Positions 22,718 to 36,992 are shown, counted from the stretch's first letter. The stretch is DNA of 64,000 bases from Hyalella azteca (GCF_000764305.2 NW_025935717.1:186001-250000); one strand, 5' to 3'. Notes: generated by a model from the sequence alone, not told the origin. Numbers and translations are program-made.

Positions 22718-24251
22718 ACAAAGGATCAAGACAGCCGAGTCGGTGGCTTAATTTCACATCAAATTTTGCTCACTGTTTCTGGTACATGCCGATGACGGGA
22801 ATTTTACTCTTCCATTAGATTCTTCTTAACCAATGCGAGAGGCGAGTAATGCTGGAAAGATGCATATAGTCAATAGACAAAATGCTTTAAAAAAGACTGT
22901 GAAAACTGCTAGCTTTAGAAGAAGTGAAGCATAACTTTACAGGCATTGAACAAATTAAAGAATTGTAGGACAAATGAATGATTCCAGTGCAGCGTCTGAC
23001 TAGGCAACGAAGGCACATATGAACATAAAGGGATACTACGTGCGCAAGCTTATTTAAACATAACGAAATATTTATTTCAAGGCTACGCATAAGACGGAAA
23101 AAATAAACTACGACCGGACTATGTGTCTGAGCAACACCCACTAGACGAAACCCTCACACGAAAGCGAGAAGACAAGCCTAGTTCGACTTTACCAATTGAA
23201 TGACCTAAAATCCAAAAGGTTGATATCTTTATTTAAATTTATTATTCGCATTAAAAAAATATAAATGCAGTCGATGGATTAGAGGGTGATGACTTTACTC
23301 AAATTTACGCTACAATAAAATTAAAGAGCCAGTATATTTCTATTCAAATGAAAATAAATTTAAATTAAAAATTAGTACAAATCATCGTTTTTATTAGCAA
23401 TTATGGTGTCATAAATTAGAGAATTCCCATATAACGAAGAAAGTTAAAAAATTTCGAGGCCGACACTGAGGAGGAGCCAATACAACAAGCAGAAACCAGC
23501 CTCAGTCCTGCACGACGCACGAAGTTTCAACTCGTCGAAAACATGAAAAATGTCCAAGACCTTAACTAGCAAATCGAGTAATCGCTCAACATCGACAACT
23601 GGTGGAGGGACATGAATTCTATGATCCGTTATATGTCAAGCCGACAAAACAGAAAAAACCTTCATCCCTTTTATCGAAGTTCACTTCAAGCTTAACTCAT
23701 CTCCCTTACAGCAGAAGCCAAGAAAATTCCTCTCAGCTACGGTCAAACTCATCAGGGATATCCCATATATAACCTTATTATTCTATAACAACTCCGACAT
23801 ATACAAGGGCAAAAATTATGTATCTTCAATCACCTACAGGTTGACTTGAGGTAAATGTTATATTCTCACAGCATTCGAATTGAGCTTTCAAGAAAAACTT
23901 TCATTTGAGAAATTGTAGTGAATCTGGAAAATCGCAGCATAATTTCTAATTTATCCCATGAATTAATTTTTAATCATCACAGTTCGTTCAACACTAAAGC
24001 AGCGAGAGAAAATAAAGAATGTAATTCTTAGTAGATATTATCTGAAGACTGAGAGCAGATTCTTCTCATAGCTACAGTAAATATTTTATGGCGCATTGCA
24101 AGATGGCAGGAATGAGCAACTTAGGACCCCACAATTAATTACTAGAAGGAGATAAACTATAGGAATAACTACAGCTTTGGACGCACGCTGAGTCTACACA
24201 CTATGTCTTAAGACTACAACACGCGTCGTCTACCAACACAACAATGCTTGC

Positions 24252-24425
24252 GACACCAGCCCGCTGCGTCTATCGGACACCAGCCCGCTGCGTCTATCGG
24301 ACACCAGCCCGCTGAGTTTATCGGACTTCAGCCCGCTGAGTTTATCGGACTTCAGCCCACTGAGTTTATCGGACTCCAGCCCGCAGAGTTTATCGGACTC
24401 CAGACCGCTGGCGGGTCCAGCAACG
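24252..24425 (+). repeat. 24-bp minisatellite that is open in one frame (8-aa unit)
   Basis: About seven units built on CAGCCCGCTG..TTTATCGGACT repeat every 24 bp. The frame translates to HQPAASIG then LQPAEFIG units and stays open to a TGA at 24431. There is no clear start codon, splice context or conserved flank, so I treat it as a repeat that happens to be a multiple of three. Confidence 0.75.
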
Positions 24426-25387
24426 CCTACTGATGTAATAATAATAGAAAAAAAGTATAAAGTTCAAAAAATAAAGTATGTATTCTCTATACAAATGAGT
24501 ATATGCAATAAATAATTATGCAAGGATTATGATCTGGCCAAAAAATCATACACGAGGACTCAACCTAGGAATTTATAGCAATCCATACAAGAGTACAGCT
24601 TTAATCAGAGGATCTTGACAGAAGGAGCAAAATCTTACACAACTCAACTAAATTCTGGTTACGCGCCATCACGAATTGAACTTATCAACAATTCTTCAAA
24701 CTTTTTTGTAAATTAAAATCTCGGAATATAAAATCCATAGCTAAAATTCCTAAATCGAAGGAAATAAATTTATTTTAACAATTAGAAATCGCTCAAATAT
24801 GTGACCATTTGATTGGTTTCATTGCACCACCCCAACAAGTGGGAGCAAAGAACAATCCTCAATCAGAACATTATTGAAGTAAGTAGTACAGATAATTCAA
24901 CAGAACAATACATATTTGAAATGACAATCATCACAGCCGCGCATTGAAACATAAGCGCAGTTAAAAATGGCAGAAGTTGGAGTCGCAACTGACATTTATT
25001 CCTATAAAAACGGGGCAGTTAAGACCTTTTTTTCAGAGATGGTTAAAATTTTCCATTTATTTACTTTTTATTTCAAGAAATGCTCATTTCGTGAAGATAC
25101 ACGCACATCTGTCGATGACATCGTACTATCATATTTATAATTATCTTCAAAAGTAACTGGCTGAATGCTTTAAAAATTAATCGCCATATGCCACAATGCT
25201 TAAAATAATGAAGGTCGAGCTAGACATCTATTCGCTCTCAAAGCTGTTCCGACCAACACCTCGACACCTAAATCTTGACGCCAAGACCATACACAAGGAC
25301 CTTGATACCTATCTAGATCTCTTTCCTTATAGACCTTGAGACTTACAACATTGACACAACGACCATGGCTTTTGGACCTTGACACTT

Positions 25388-25790
25388 AGACATCGATGCC
25401 TACATAGACCTTGACACCGAGACCTCGATGCCTACATAGACCTTAACGCCGAGACCTCGATGCCTACATAGACCTTGACGCCGAGACCTCGATGCCTACA
25501 TAGACCTTGACACTGAGACCTCGATGCCTACATAGACCTTAACGCCGAGACCTCGATGCCTACATAGACCTTGACGCCGAGACCTCGATGCCTACATAGA
25601 CCTTGACGCCAAGACCTCGATGCCTACATAGACGTTGACGCCGAGACCTCGATGCCTACATAGAACTTGACGCCAAGACCTCGATGCCTACATAGACGTT
25701 GACGCCGAGACCTCGATGCCTACATAGAACTTGACGCCAAGACCTCGATGCTCACATAGACCTTGACGCCAGACCTTGATGCCTTGACGC
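25388..25790. repeat. 32-bp tandem array directly behind the FATP stop codon
   Basis: About 12 units (plus-strand motif GATGCCTACATAGACCTTGA) run up to within about 50 bp of the FATP stop. The minus-strand motif TCAAGGTCT also forms the last codons and stop context of the gene (CTCAAGGTCTAG). The array therefore looks seeded by the end of the coding exon and probably forms much of the 3' UTR. Degenerate units continue to about 25,230. Confidence 0.85.
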
Positions 25791-25817
25791 CAGACCTTGA
25801 GACTTCTAACCCAATAA

Positions 25818-25975
25818 CTAGACCTTGAGAGCGCCCGACATGAGCTGTTCATAGAGCCGCTCATCCAGACGCTTGTATGTGACGGATTTGGGGTCGAGGA
25901 TGTAGACCGGGTCCTTGATGACGGTGATGTCGAAGCCTTCTTTTTGCAGCTCGGTCTTCCGTAATTTGTATGTAC
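25818..25975 (-). CDS. FATP exon 13 (terminal coding exon)
   Basis: Acceptor TGTGCAG/GTACATAC. It encodes the second base of Gly804 onwards ([20 protein letters not shown]) and ends ..[11 protein letters not shown] with TAG at 25818-25820. The TYKxxKTELxxEGFD block is the conserved C-terminal end of FATPs. Confidence 0.92.
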
Positions 25976-28900
25976 CTGCACAAAACGTATTAGTGTAATC
26001 ATCGTTTATGTGAGTTCACTACAATTTAAATTTGGAACAAGAACCTTTGAAGCAAATAATGTGACTAATAATGTAATTATAATGATAATAATAATTTGTC
26101 TTACGGAAGAAATATTGAAGGCATTGAGTCCTTCAATCCACCACTAAACATTAGTGAAGAATGTATTGGATATTTATGGAGGCAAAATTCAAATACGCGC
26201 GAAGTTTGGAAACATTTATACTAGATTTTTTTTACGTATATTTTTTGATAGACCTAACGTTCTCTATATGTGCAGAAGTTAATGACCTTTATTTACAAAT
26301 ATTAGTAAGTGGACCTGGGTTTATTTATCTATATTATTAGATAGACTTAACACTACGTTTTTGAGGACTTACAAGTAGTCTTATTTCTTTACATCATTAA
26401 ATATATTATTCTGGTATTATCGCATATGCATATTAGATATATTATACTGATATCCTCGTATATGCACATTAGATATATTATACTGATATAATCGTATATG
26501 CACATTAGATATATTATACTGATATAATCGTACATGTACATTAGATATATTATACTGATATTATCGTCTATGCATATTAGATATATTACACTGATTTTAT
26601 CGTATATGCATATTAGATATATTATACTGATATTATCGTACATGTATATAAGATATACCTATTATAGGTGTTATATACAAGATATATTATAGTTTTATAT
26701 ATAAGACATATTATACCGGTCATCTCCATATGCTTGACGGTCCTAAGTAGCAGCGGGCGCGCGTAGGCAGGCAGCAGAGCCGTCACGCCCCTGGCCACCT
26801 CCTGCACGTCCAGCGACCCGTCCACGTCCACCACCGCCGCCATGCCCGCCCTGCCCTCCGTCTGGGGGATCTGTGGGGGGCGACAGGGGGTTAGGGGAGG
26901 CTGGGGAGATCAGGAATGGGCATAGGTCAGGGAATGGGGGGTTAGAGGAGGCAGGAGGAAGGTCAGAGTCAAGAAATAGAAAGTCAGGGTAGGTAGAGTC
27001 AGGGAGCTATACTAGTCAGGAGTATATTTATTTTAACAGTAACGTAAGAATTTTTACACTTTTAAGGGAATAAACACATTTTCCTCATAAAAAAAATGTC
27101 ATCCACACTCAAATCCTGCGGTCAAGAAACAAATGCAGACAGCAGTGCGTACTTGGACGCCGTAGACGCAGAGGTCGCTGCTCCTGACGAGGGCAGAGAG
27201 GTGGTTCTCCACCTCAGCGGTGCTCACGTTCTCGCCCTTCCACCTGAAGGTGTCGCCCGTGCGGTCCTTGAAGTACAGGTACCCTTCGTCGTCCATCACC
27301 AGCAGGTCTCCTGCGCACATAAATTATATTGAAATTAAACCTTCATTTATAGTAGACATGCGATAAAAAAACAGTCATGAGACTAGTTAATATCACCGGC
27401 AGGTCTCCTGTGCAGTTAAAATAAATTACACCCCCCATTTAAATATTCGACAGAAATATCAGTCACGAGATTTTTTTAACATGGCCGGTAGATCTCCTGT
27501 ACAGTCAAAGGAAATCAAACCATTTAAAAATTCATTAGAAAAGCCAGTCATGCAATTTGTTTTTACAACAACAAGAGCAGACATTAAGCCATACACGGAA
27601 TTATTTACGTTATAGTTTCATTAAGTACATGTTGCGCACGCGAAATATTGTTTGACTGAGACGAATAGCGTTATATATTATCCATCGAAACCAAACAAAA
27701 GCTACAGAGCGTTTAAGAAAAAAAAATTATTTCAAAATAGAAAATTATCAGTATCATAGAGTGAATGCAATGGGTAAAGGGGTATAAATCATTCATGCGT
27801 TCCCAAATTGGATTCAAGACGATATAGTGGTGAAAAAAATAGCCGAACTTTATTTTTCAGTTAATTATCAGTATAGCTACCTTTTACTTGTCACAATTCG
27901 AGTGAATTATACCACGCGTGCACTACTAACTCAATTATTAAAGTTTCGTTTCCTACGGCTCTACTGAAGGCAATGCCCAGTAGAATTTCTTGCCCAGTAG
28001 AATTCTACTTAATGCCCAATAGAATGCTACTGGTATAAGGCATTAAATCTTGCCAACGAACACCCCTGGCTCTCCTGATATAAAAAATGTATTTAGAAGC
28101 TCAATTGAAGTATTTTAATCAGAAAATGTATTGATGATCTAGCCAACGAACTCCCCTGGCTCTCCTGATATAAGAAATCATATTCAGAAACTCCATTGGA
28201 ATATTTTGATCAAGAACCACCACATTAATCACCGACCACCACATCTCTTATTCTTGATTAAATCGGGCTTTTCGCGAATTTGCGTTAGAATTCCATATTA
28301 AAATTCTTATGAAGACGAACAAATGTAACCTGTCTCGTCTGGTAAGTTTCAGGCCGTGTTTACGTGCCTGAAATTTTAACCTGCCATTGAATAGAATTAC
28401 GAATAACAATCAAACTATTAATATTAATTATGAAACTGTTACAGATTTAATTAACAGGTTTTCGGTAAGCAGTGCTCATTACTTTTAAGAAGAAACCGCT
28501 AGTTAAATGAACGCGCCGTGCACACAGGTCTTGTGTTCTGTCTCTTTTCACTCAAAAATTTCTTTCTATTACCAAAGATGAGCACCAAAGTTGATAATAT
28601 AACAGAAATTAGTTTTTCAATTTAATATTACAGAAAGTATTATTTCTATTTGATATTACAGAAATTAGTTTTTCTATTTAATATTAGAGAAATTAGTTTT
28701 TCTATTTAATACTAGAGAAATTGGTATCTCTAATAATTATTACAGCAATTAGTATCTCTATTAATTATTACAGCAATTAATATTTCTATTAATTATTACA
28801 GAAATTACTATCTCTAATTAATATTACATAAATCAGTACTTATATTATTACTCTGCTTATAACGCAAGTTCACAAGGAATTTAAAAGCAAAGAAAACGCC

Positions 28901-31900
28901 AAGAAAATTCACAATCTCGATATTGAATCGATATCGATATTTTGAATTTTCTAGGGGTTATAAATTAGTATCTGTATAATGAGCGCAGACAAGTCTCTCT
29001 GACCTGGCTTACACCTGAGGCAGACGCCGTGTCTGTCCCTGAGAGGGGCGCCGGTCTCAGGGTCCACCTTGATGAGGGCGCACGGGTACACCGAGGGCAG
29101 CAGCACTGACAGGAAGCCCACGGCCCCCACACGCCCGTCCATATTAACTGCCACACACGACATCACATGTTACTTTTGTCATCGTTCTTTATAGGTCAGA
29201 TGATGAAAGAAATGAAAGCATTAGCGCTCTTTTTCACACATACTGCAAAGAATTGAAAAAAGTTGAAATTTGGGTTTCGTCGGTAAATAAATTATTTAGA
29301 TTGGGGAAACATGAAAATACATAAAATTAAAACGATTTTCTGCGCGGCCAGAATCGCGTAATATTTAACTAATACTTAGCTTTTTTATTATATAATACTT
29401 AGCGAATTTTTTATATACCGAGTATCTAAGTTAACAATTAGCCACAAGAAATTATAGGCTATAATATTCATGGATGTGGAATAATGCCCTGAGATCAATG
29501 GAAAGCTAGTGCATGAAGCATGCGCATGTAGCCGTACCGTAAAAAATAATTTCATTCAAAGGAAGCTCCAACATGGCTACGAACAAGGGAGTATATATTC
29601 TTATACTCACCAATATATTCTTACTCACCTTAATGCATTTCAACTATAATTGAACTGATAATTAATCTTCACCACTGAGACTATAACCCTTAAGAAGCTG
29701 AAGGTTATATTCTCCAGCTTAAAGCTTGGCACATCTCTCTTGAACAAGCTTGTGAGACGTCGTACCAATAAGTCAGCATACATTTAACATCAGCGAGACA
29801 ATGAAAAAATGGCATGAGCGCGGCCTATGCCTTCAGTTGGCCTATGTTGGCATATTGCCTTCAGTAGAGCCGTAGGAGGCAACAGGCGCATGGCTCACCT
29901 ATGTTGGCATATTGCCTTCAGTAGAGCCGTAGGAGGCAACAGGCGCATGGCTCACCTATGTTGGCATTGCCTTCAGTAGAGCCGTAGAACTCAGCCACGC
30001 GCGGGATGGCGAAGCGGTCCTGGAACTGCTGCCAGATCTGTGGCCGCAGTCCGTTGCCGAACACCACGCGCAACTGTACGCAACACGCACACTCGTCAGC
30101 ATCATCATCAACATCATCACGCACATAATGGTTTCAAATACGGACTTGGCCTGGCATTTCCTAAAAAAATGTGATATTTCTATCAATAAAATTTTTTATC
30201 AATCACAAGCAAGCATCGCTTCAAGCGTCAAACAGGTTCCAATGCGGTCAATCACAAATTAGACAATCGTTTGGCTCAAGCTTCGGATCAAAATGATTGA
30301 CCGTTTACAGCTAACTTTGGTGTCGCCATGTTTGTCAATTTTATTTTAATGGATAGATTAAGCAATCTTAACCATCGCTTTTCGACATATTAACCGACAT
30401 CAATCATTTTCTACGGCTACATTAACTGTCGTCAATGTTATTTGTAAGGTTTGTTAATCACATTCAACCTCTGAAAATAAGGTTAATAAAGTAGGTATGA
30501 ATTATAATTCTCGACTACTGACTACGGTACATTATACAATATTTCAAAGCTCCGAGTTTTCCGTAGCGCTACTATTACAAGTTGGTAGTAATTGTGCACA
30601 GATAGCGAGTTAAAGATTGGGGAAGTTCTATTTTCAAGAGAAAATTTTATTTTCTGTTGATAATTTTCTTATTTATATTTTCAATATAACTCTTATCAGA
30701 ATGCAGAAATTTTATGAAAAAATCTTATAATGCACAGAAAACGAACCAGAGAAAAGATGGATGATTATAAAACAAATGCTGAATTTCTAAGACCAAATCT
30801 GATAGTGCACAGTAAACGAACCACAATAAGAGAAAAGCTGTATGATTATGAAATATATCATCATGAAATAAATGATGAATTTCTAAGACCAAATCTGATA
30901 GTAAACAATAAAGTAAACGGAATAAGCACAAAACAAAATGTTCTTTACATAAAGAAAGAGTCACAACTCACCTTGTGCTGCTTGTCAGCAGGGGAAGGCG
31001 GGCTGTTCAGAAGATACCGGCAGATTTCTCCGATGTATTGGGCAACCTGCCCATGCCGCCACACCTCACAATATTATTCATACCAAATATTCATGGTTAC
31101 CTCAATATATTTATATTCGTATAACGTCTTCATGCATGACTAGGATTCGATCATGCGTTCAATAGTGAGACTAGAAATGTTTCAATCATCTATATACTCG
31201 GAAACAAAAATTATATTTGTAAAAATAGAAAAATGCGAAAAATTTCTCGATAAAACAATCAATATTAGTAAGATTTTGGATAACATGAAAATACTAAAAA
31301 CTTAAAAGCAAAGAAAACTCCACAAAAATTCATAGTATCTTTGTTATTTACTAATGTGCCTCTTCATGAAACCATAGATATATGCCTGAATTCTTTGTTT
31401 AAGGATGTAAATGATCTCGTTATTGGTTTGAAACGTAATTTGTTTAAATCTCTTTTGGAATTATCTGTTTTAAACTATTTTTTCATATTTGCTAACAAGC
31501 TTTACCGACAGATTGACGATTTGGGTATGGGTCTTCCACTCGGCCCAACCTTTGCGAATATTTTTATGTGTTTTCACGAGGTGTCCTGGCTGTCCAATTG
31601 CCCTCTTGATTTTAAGCCAATATTCTACAACAGATACGTTGATGACACTTTTTTACTTTTTAAGCATCCTTCTCATGTTAAACTCTTTTTCGATTACCTA
31701 AATTCGCAGCAAAAATCCATCAAATTTACCATGGAACTGGAATCTAACAATAGCCTATCCTTCCTCGATTGCAATATTACTAAATCTAATGGCCGTTTTC
31801 AAACTTCTGTATTCCGAAAATTGACTTTCACAGGTCTCAGTACCAGCTTTTTTAGCTTTTGCTCCTTTCGATTTAAGATTAATGGGATTCAAACACTTTT

Positions 31901-34900
31901 ACATCGGGGCTTTCGAATTTGTTCTACTCACAATATTCTGAACGCTGAATTCGAATTTTTACGCAATATTTTTTCGCTTAATGGATTTCCGACTAATCTG
32001 GTGATTACCCAAATAAAGAAATTCATGTCCAAGCGGTACAATGAGGTTGCCCCCGAGCGCGACAGTAGGGATGTTGTTTATTTCTCTCTTCCATATTTCG
32101 GCCCTGCATCCCAAACTATGTCAAGGGAGCTAAAACTTCTGTTTTCTAAGTATTTCGCAAATGTTAACCTACGTGTTATATTGGTCAACCATTTTAAAAT
32201 CGGTTCTTTTTTTTATGTACAAAGATACTCTCCCTATGCATATGCGAGCGTCCCTAGTTTATGAATATAGTTGTGCACGATGTGCATCTGCGTACGTCGG
32301 GATGACGTCTCGCAATCTTTATTCTAGGGTCGCAGAACATAAGGGCAGGAGTTGTAGAACTGGTAACTTACTGTCGCGCCCCCCTCATTCAGCTGTGCGG
32401 GTTCACGCCGAGCACTGCGATGTTCCAGTTTCTGACAATGACTTCAAAGTTTTAGCTTCCAGTTCCGGTGTTTCTGATTTGCCATTTTAGAATCATTGTA
32501 TATTTTTAAACAGAGGCCTAGTTTGAATTTAGCTTTTAGCTCTTACCCGCTTGAAATTGTAAATAGATAGGTTTTACAGCTTAGGTTTTTTGTTGCAATC
32601 ATGACTGTACTAATTACTGATTTATCTGTGTTCTAGAATTTTCGAACTGACGATGGAGCTGCACTCCGAAACGTTTTCTTTAAAGATACTATGAATTTTT
32701 GTGGAGTTTTATTTGCTTTTAAGTTTTTAGTGAATTTGCGATTAAAGCAAACAAGTGACATTATTACTAACATGAAAATAGTATAACACCCACTAAAGAA
32801 ATTAATGATATCTAAGAAAAATTGCTAGCACTATCTTCAACTCGCCCAACGAATCGTTAATGTTAAATCAAAAATATAATAATATATAATAAATAAGAAT
32901 AAATAACATACAGCCAGCACATTTCCACACAATCCAGGCACTCAGATGACCGCGACCAACAATTGTCGTTGTAACAGAAGTGACGTTACGTTACTAATAT
33001 GTTGTAAATATAAGAAGTGACGTTACGTTACTAACGTGTTATAAATAGAAGAAGTGACGTTACGTTACTAATGTGTTGTAAATGTAAGAGGTTATACGGT
33101 ACTTCATAGAGAGATACAGCAAGTAGGTGGCAGTGTTTCGTTCATTTAGTCAACTCAGAAGTGTATTCAAGTGTAGATACTTCAGTTGATACTAACATTA
33201 TGGCGTACTGAATCAACTCGGAAGTGTATTCAAGTGTATATAGATACCTACTTCAGTAGATACGAAACATTTGGGCGTACTGAGCCACTGAAATGACGCA
33301 CAAGATCGATTACAGAACATGAAAAATTAGGGGCCAACTGTTTTTCCAAGGACTCCTATATCAATATTTTACCAAGTACGACGCCAAATGGCAAAAGGGT
33401 TGAAAGATTTGCTGTGTTATGCGAGCTTCAGTTAATTTATTAGTGATATTTTGACCAGAGCTTCGTACCACAAACTTTGCCTTCGTGAACTTTATCTGGA
33501 CTGCAAGAGCGAATTTCAATAAATCAATGCATTTGAAAAGAATATTTCTTCATACTCGATTTTTAACTGGAATTCTCTTTGCCCCCAGCTTTTTCATGCA
33601 CGAAGTTAACAGCATTTTAGTTAACAGAATTGAGCAGCGACAAGCCATTAGGAAAGTTAGTTTGTAAGCAAAATCAAAACCTCCACATAAAAAACAATCA
33701 CTTACGAACGTAAATGATGCATAAAAAACACGATAGCCACCAATATACTTTGCATTAGGCTAGTGAAAGCAATGCTGTGAAATATGCAAAGCTGCAATAC
33801 AGCCAACAAATAGAATATTGTGGGAACAGATCACAGGCATACATACATCTACATATATTCAAACGCAGGTACAATAGGAAACAATGAACATGTGAAGGAA
33901 GCATGGAAAAAAGTAAAACAGTCTATATAATGAATAAAATTTCAAAAAATAAGAAGCTGCGATGAATTTTATTTGAAAATGTTAATAGCGTCCAAAGTTA
34001 ATAACGTTGAAAGTTGATTGCTGTTATTTTCTAAATTACCAAATGAATTTAAAAGCAGTATTTTCTAAATTTTCAAAGAAAATAACTGCTTTCATATTCT
34101 CAGGCAGATATTTAATAAATTATCAGAGTAGGATTCACTATTCCCATCTACGACTGGCACCCTTGCAAGGCCGAAGCCAGCCTAGTTTGCAGACATCCAA
34201 GAAAATCAATATAACAGCGATATGAAAAATCAACGTTTATATATTGACTGCAAATCAACACTATATGCAGAATGAAAGTCAACACAACTGAATGTCAGCA
34301 TGAGCACGAAATGCACCATCCCGACAGTCAACTCATAGCATTCTTTAAACTGCCTCTTAGCTTAAAAATAATCAAACATCAGAGGCTGAATTTTTATATA
34401 ATAATAATAATATAATCAGAGGCTGAATATACAACAACAATTTCAGAGGCTGAATTTGGCTCTCAAGCGGATATAGTGTTAGCGAATAATATATTTGAGA
34501 AAGCAAATAAAAATTCTTTGAATTTCCCTTCAGTCGATTTCCTACATCTAAAAATACAGGGAACAATGATTATAACTTTTTTTTGGTGCAGAAGCAAGCA
34601 ACTAGCATATGTAGCATTTGTATAGGGATTGAACGAATGTATAAATATCAGTCTTGTAGGTAAACATTACTTGTATCATGTAGGCAATATTGTCGATGAT
34701 AAATGGATTATTTTAATTTAATTGTTCAATGGTAAATGCGTCACCAAGATACTCAGTCGCTGCCACACATAAAGTGTGTCCAAAAATAGACCAAGTTCCT
34801 TTAGGATGTAGTTAGTATGCAACGTATTAGAAAATCATTATTTTTCACCGAGATCTTAGAGTGAAATTAGAACTGCCCTCTATAAATGAAAATGGGAATC

Positions 34901-36956
34901 ACCAGTTTTACCAAAGGAAAGTTTAGCAAAGAGGCCGTACTATCAAAACTCACTCAAGTACACTTAGCGGCATCAGTACAAATGAAGGCCTAAGTACACG
35001 TAGTGGCATCAGTGCAAAAAAGGCCTAAGTACACGTAGCTACATTAGTACAAATAGATGCATACGCACACGTAGTGGCATCAGTACAAATAAAGGCCTAA
35101 ATATACATAGCGGCATCGGTACAAATAGAGACCTAAGTTCACGTAGCTACAAATATCTGGTCAGTGAATGCTGGGTTTAGCTTGAAAATCCGCCACTGAT
35201 TTGCTTACGGAATAACAAACTTTAACCCATTTCCGATAGTACGGCCTCAGCAAGATATTGTTTAGAGAGAGCATCACTGACCGTACAGCCGTAACGTTCG
35301 CAGTCAGGGAAGTAGGTGCGCACTGAGAACTTCTTCTTAATAGCGACGGTGACGCCGTCCGAGATGGTCATGCCCACGCCGATGTTGCCGCCCGCCGTGT
35401 GGTACAGGGGCAGCGGCTCGTACAGCGTGTCGTCAGGCGTGATCCCCACCATGCACAGCATGCCAACGGCAGCGAACAAGTACCTGTACGTCTTCTTTCT
35501 TTAGGTATATGTATATTTACAGTACCTGTACGTCTTCTTTCTTCAGGAAAATTGCAGTACATGTACGTCTCCTGTCTTCAGGTACATGTACATTACAGTA
35601 CCTGTACGTCTTGTTTTTAGGCACCTGTAAGTATCTTATATGTAGGTACCTGCAAGTCTCCTGCCTTTATGTACCTGTAAGTCTCCCATATGTACTAGGT
35701 ATTGGTACCTGTAAGTCTCCCGTCTTTAGGCTCGCAGCACAAAAGGAAGCAAATTTATTAAGGCGACGCACCGATGACCTAAAGATTGAGCGGAAACATT
35801 CGCATGATCTCTTTGATTCACCAAGACTTCGCCGCTTTCTGATACAGAACCGAACGTGGGAGCCGTGATTACAATCTTCCGGTGATTGTAAGGAGGAGAG
35901 AGAACAATAACATAACATAACGGGAACGAACTCACAGCTGCACGTGTTTCTCACTATAGCCGCAGAATCATCGACATAAAAAGTATCAATTGACAGACTT
36001 TAGGTTATTAGTCACCGTCATGCGGTGATCGTCACTGTTCTATTCCCGCGACTACTCGATGTGAAACAAATTTTCTTTTGCGCGCATTATTATCGTAGAG
36101 CATTAATGCACCAAGATCAAACAGTGGATGATTAGCGATATTGAGAGTCGATTAACGAAATTGAAAGCCGATTAGCGAAATTTAAAGCTGATTACCAGCT
36201 GCTTTTAATCCCCTATTCAGAATTCAGAAGGGGTTTCGTCTTGAACACACAAGTCAACGTGTCATCGGCTTCTTCAAGAGCCGAGATAACCGAAGCCTTG
36301 CAATGTAGCTACGATGACGAAGATTAGACCGTCGAGGCCTAATGGAAGCGGATTCAATCAACTAAATTCAAGAGAACTGATAATAAATTAAATAGATATG
36401 CGGAATGAGGTGGAAAATCAATGGTGAGGAAAGAAATCACACAGAGCTGTGTCATGCGTGAATTCAAATAAAAAAATACAATGCCAAAAACACAGATCAA
36501 GCATTGCGAAAAACATCAAGTTGATAACGAAAATGCATACAATAAATTATTACAAAGAGACAGCAAGCTAATATGTACACGCAAAGGATAATGGTAAAGC
36601 TGCTTCAAATACATGGATAACTCAAGAAAATATATGTGGTCAACCATAACAAAATATTTAAAAAAGGGCTGCATGCATGGCGTGGAATCAGCGGGTGGCA
36701 CACAGAACTGTCGGTCAAAGATGGAAATTTTGTTTACTGCAAAATCAATAAGATGTGAGAAGAATTTAGGAAAAGAGACAACAAATCAAAAGACGCTGAG
36801 TGACGCTTGAACACGAAAAAGATAAACGTAAAAAAATTGAAATCACGCAAGGAAAAAAAAGGAAAATGTATATCACACATCAAAAACTTTCAGCAACTGA
36901 AGCCGCAAAATAAAATGAAATTTGTAGCATCACACACAAAACAAATAACAACAGCA

Positions 36957-36992
<36 letters not shown>

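Larger units (their letters stand above)
20833..25380. other. Intergenic region upstream of fibrillarin and downstream of FATP
   Basis: Holds the fibrillarin 5' flank, a palindrome at about 21,240-21,283 (CCATGGTTGAACTATA against TAGTTTAACCATGG), a (CA)n tract and a 24-bp minisatellite. I see no exon with conserved sequence. From about 25,200 the sequence grades into the FATP 3' repeat array. Confidence 0.6.

Noticed and set aside
26389..26643. Open frame of repeated [16 protein letters not shown] units
   Set aside because: It is a reading of the AT-rich 36-bp array in a FATP intron.
27660..27700. FDG codons that might be the missing FATP exon (FDGY motif)
   Set aside because: The frame stops immediately after FDG and neighbouring residues do not resemble the family block.
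35509..35868. Open frame rich in Cys/Tyr/Val on the plus strand
   Set aside because: Produced by the repeated exon 7b acceptor motif and antisense to the gene.
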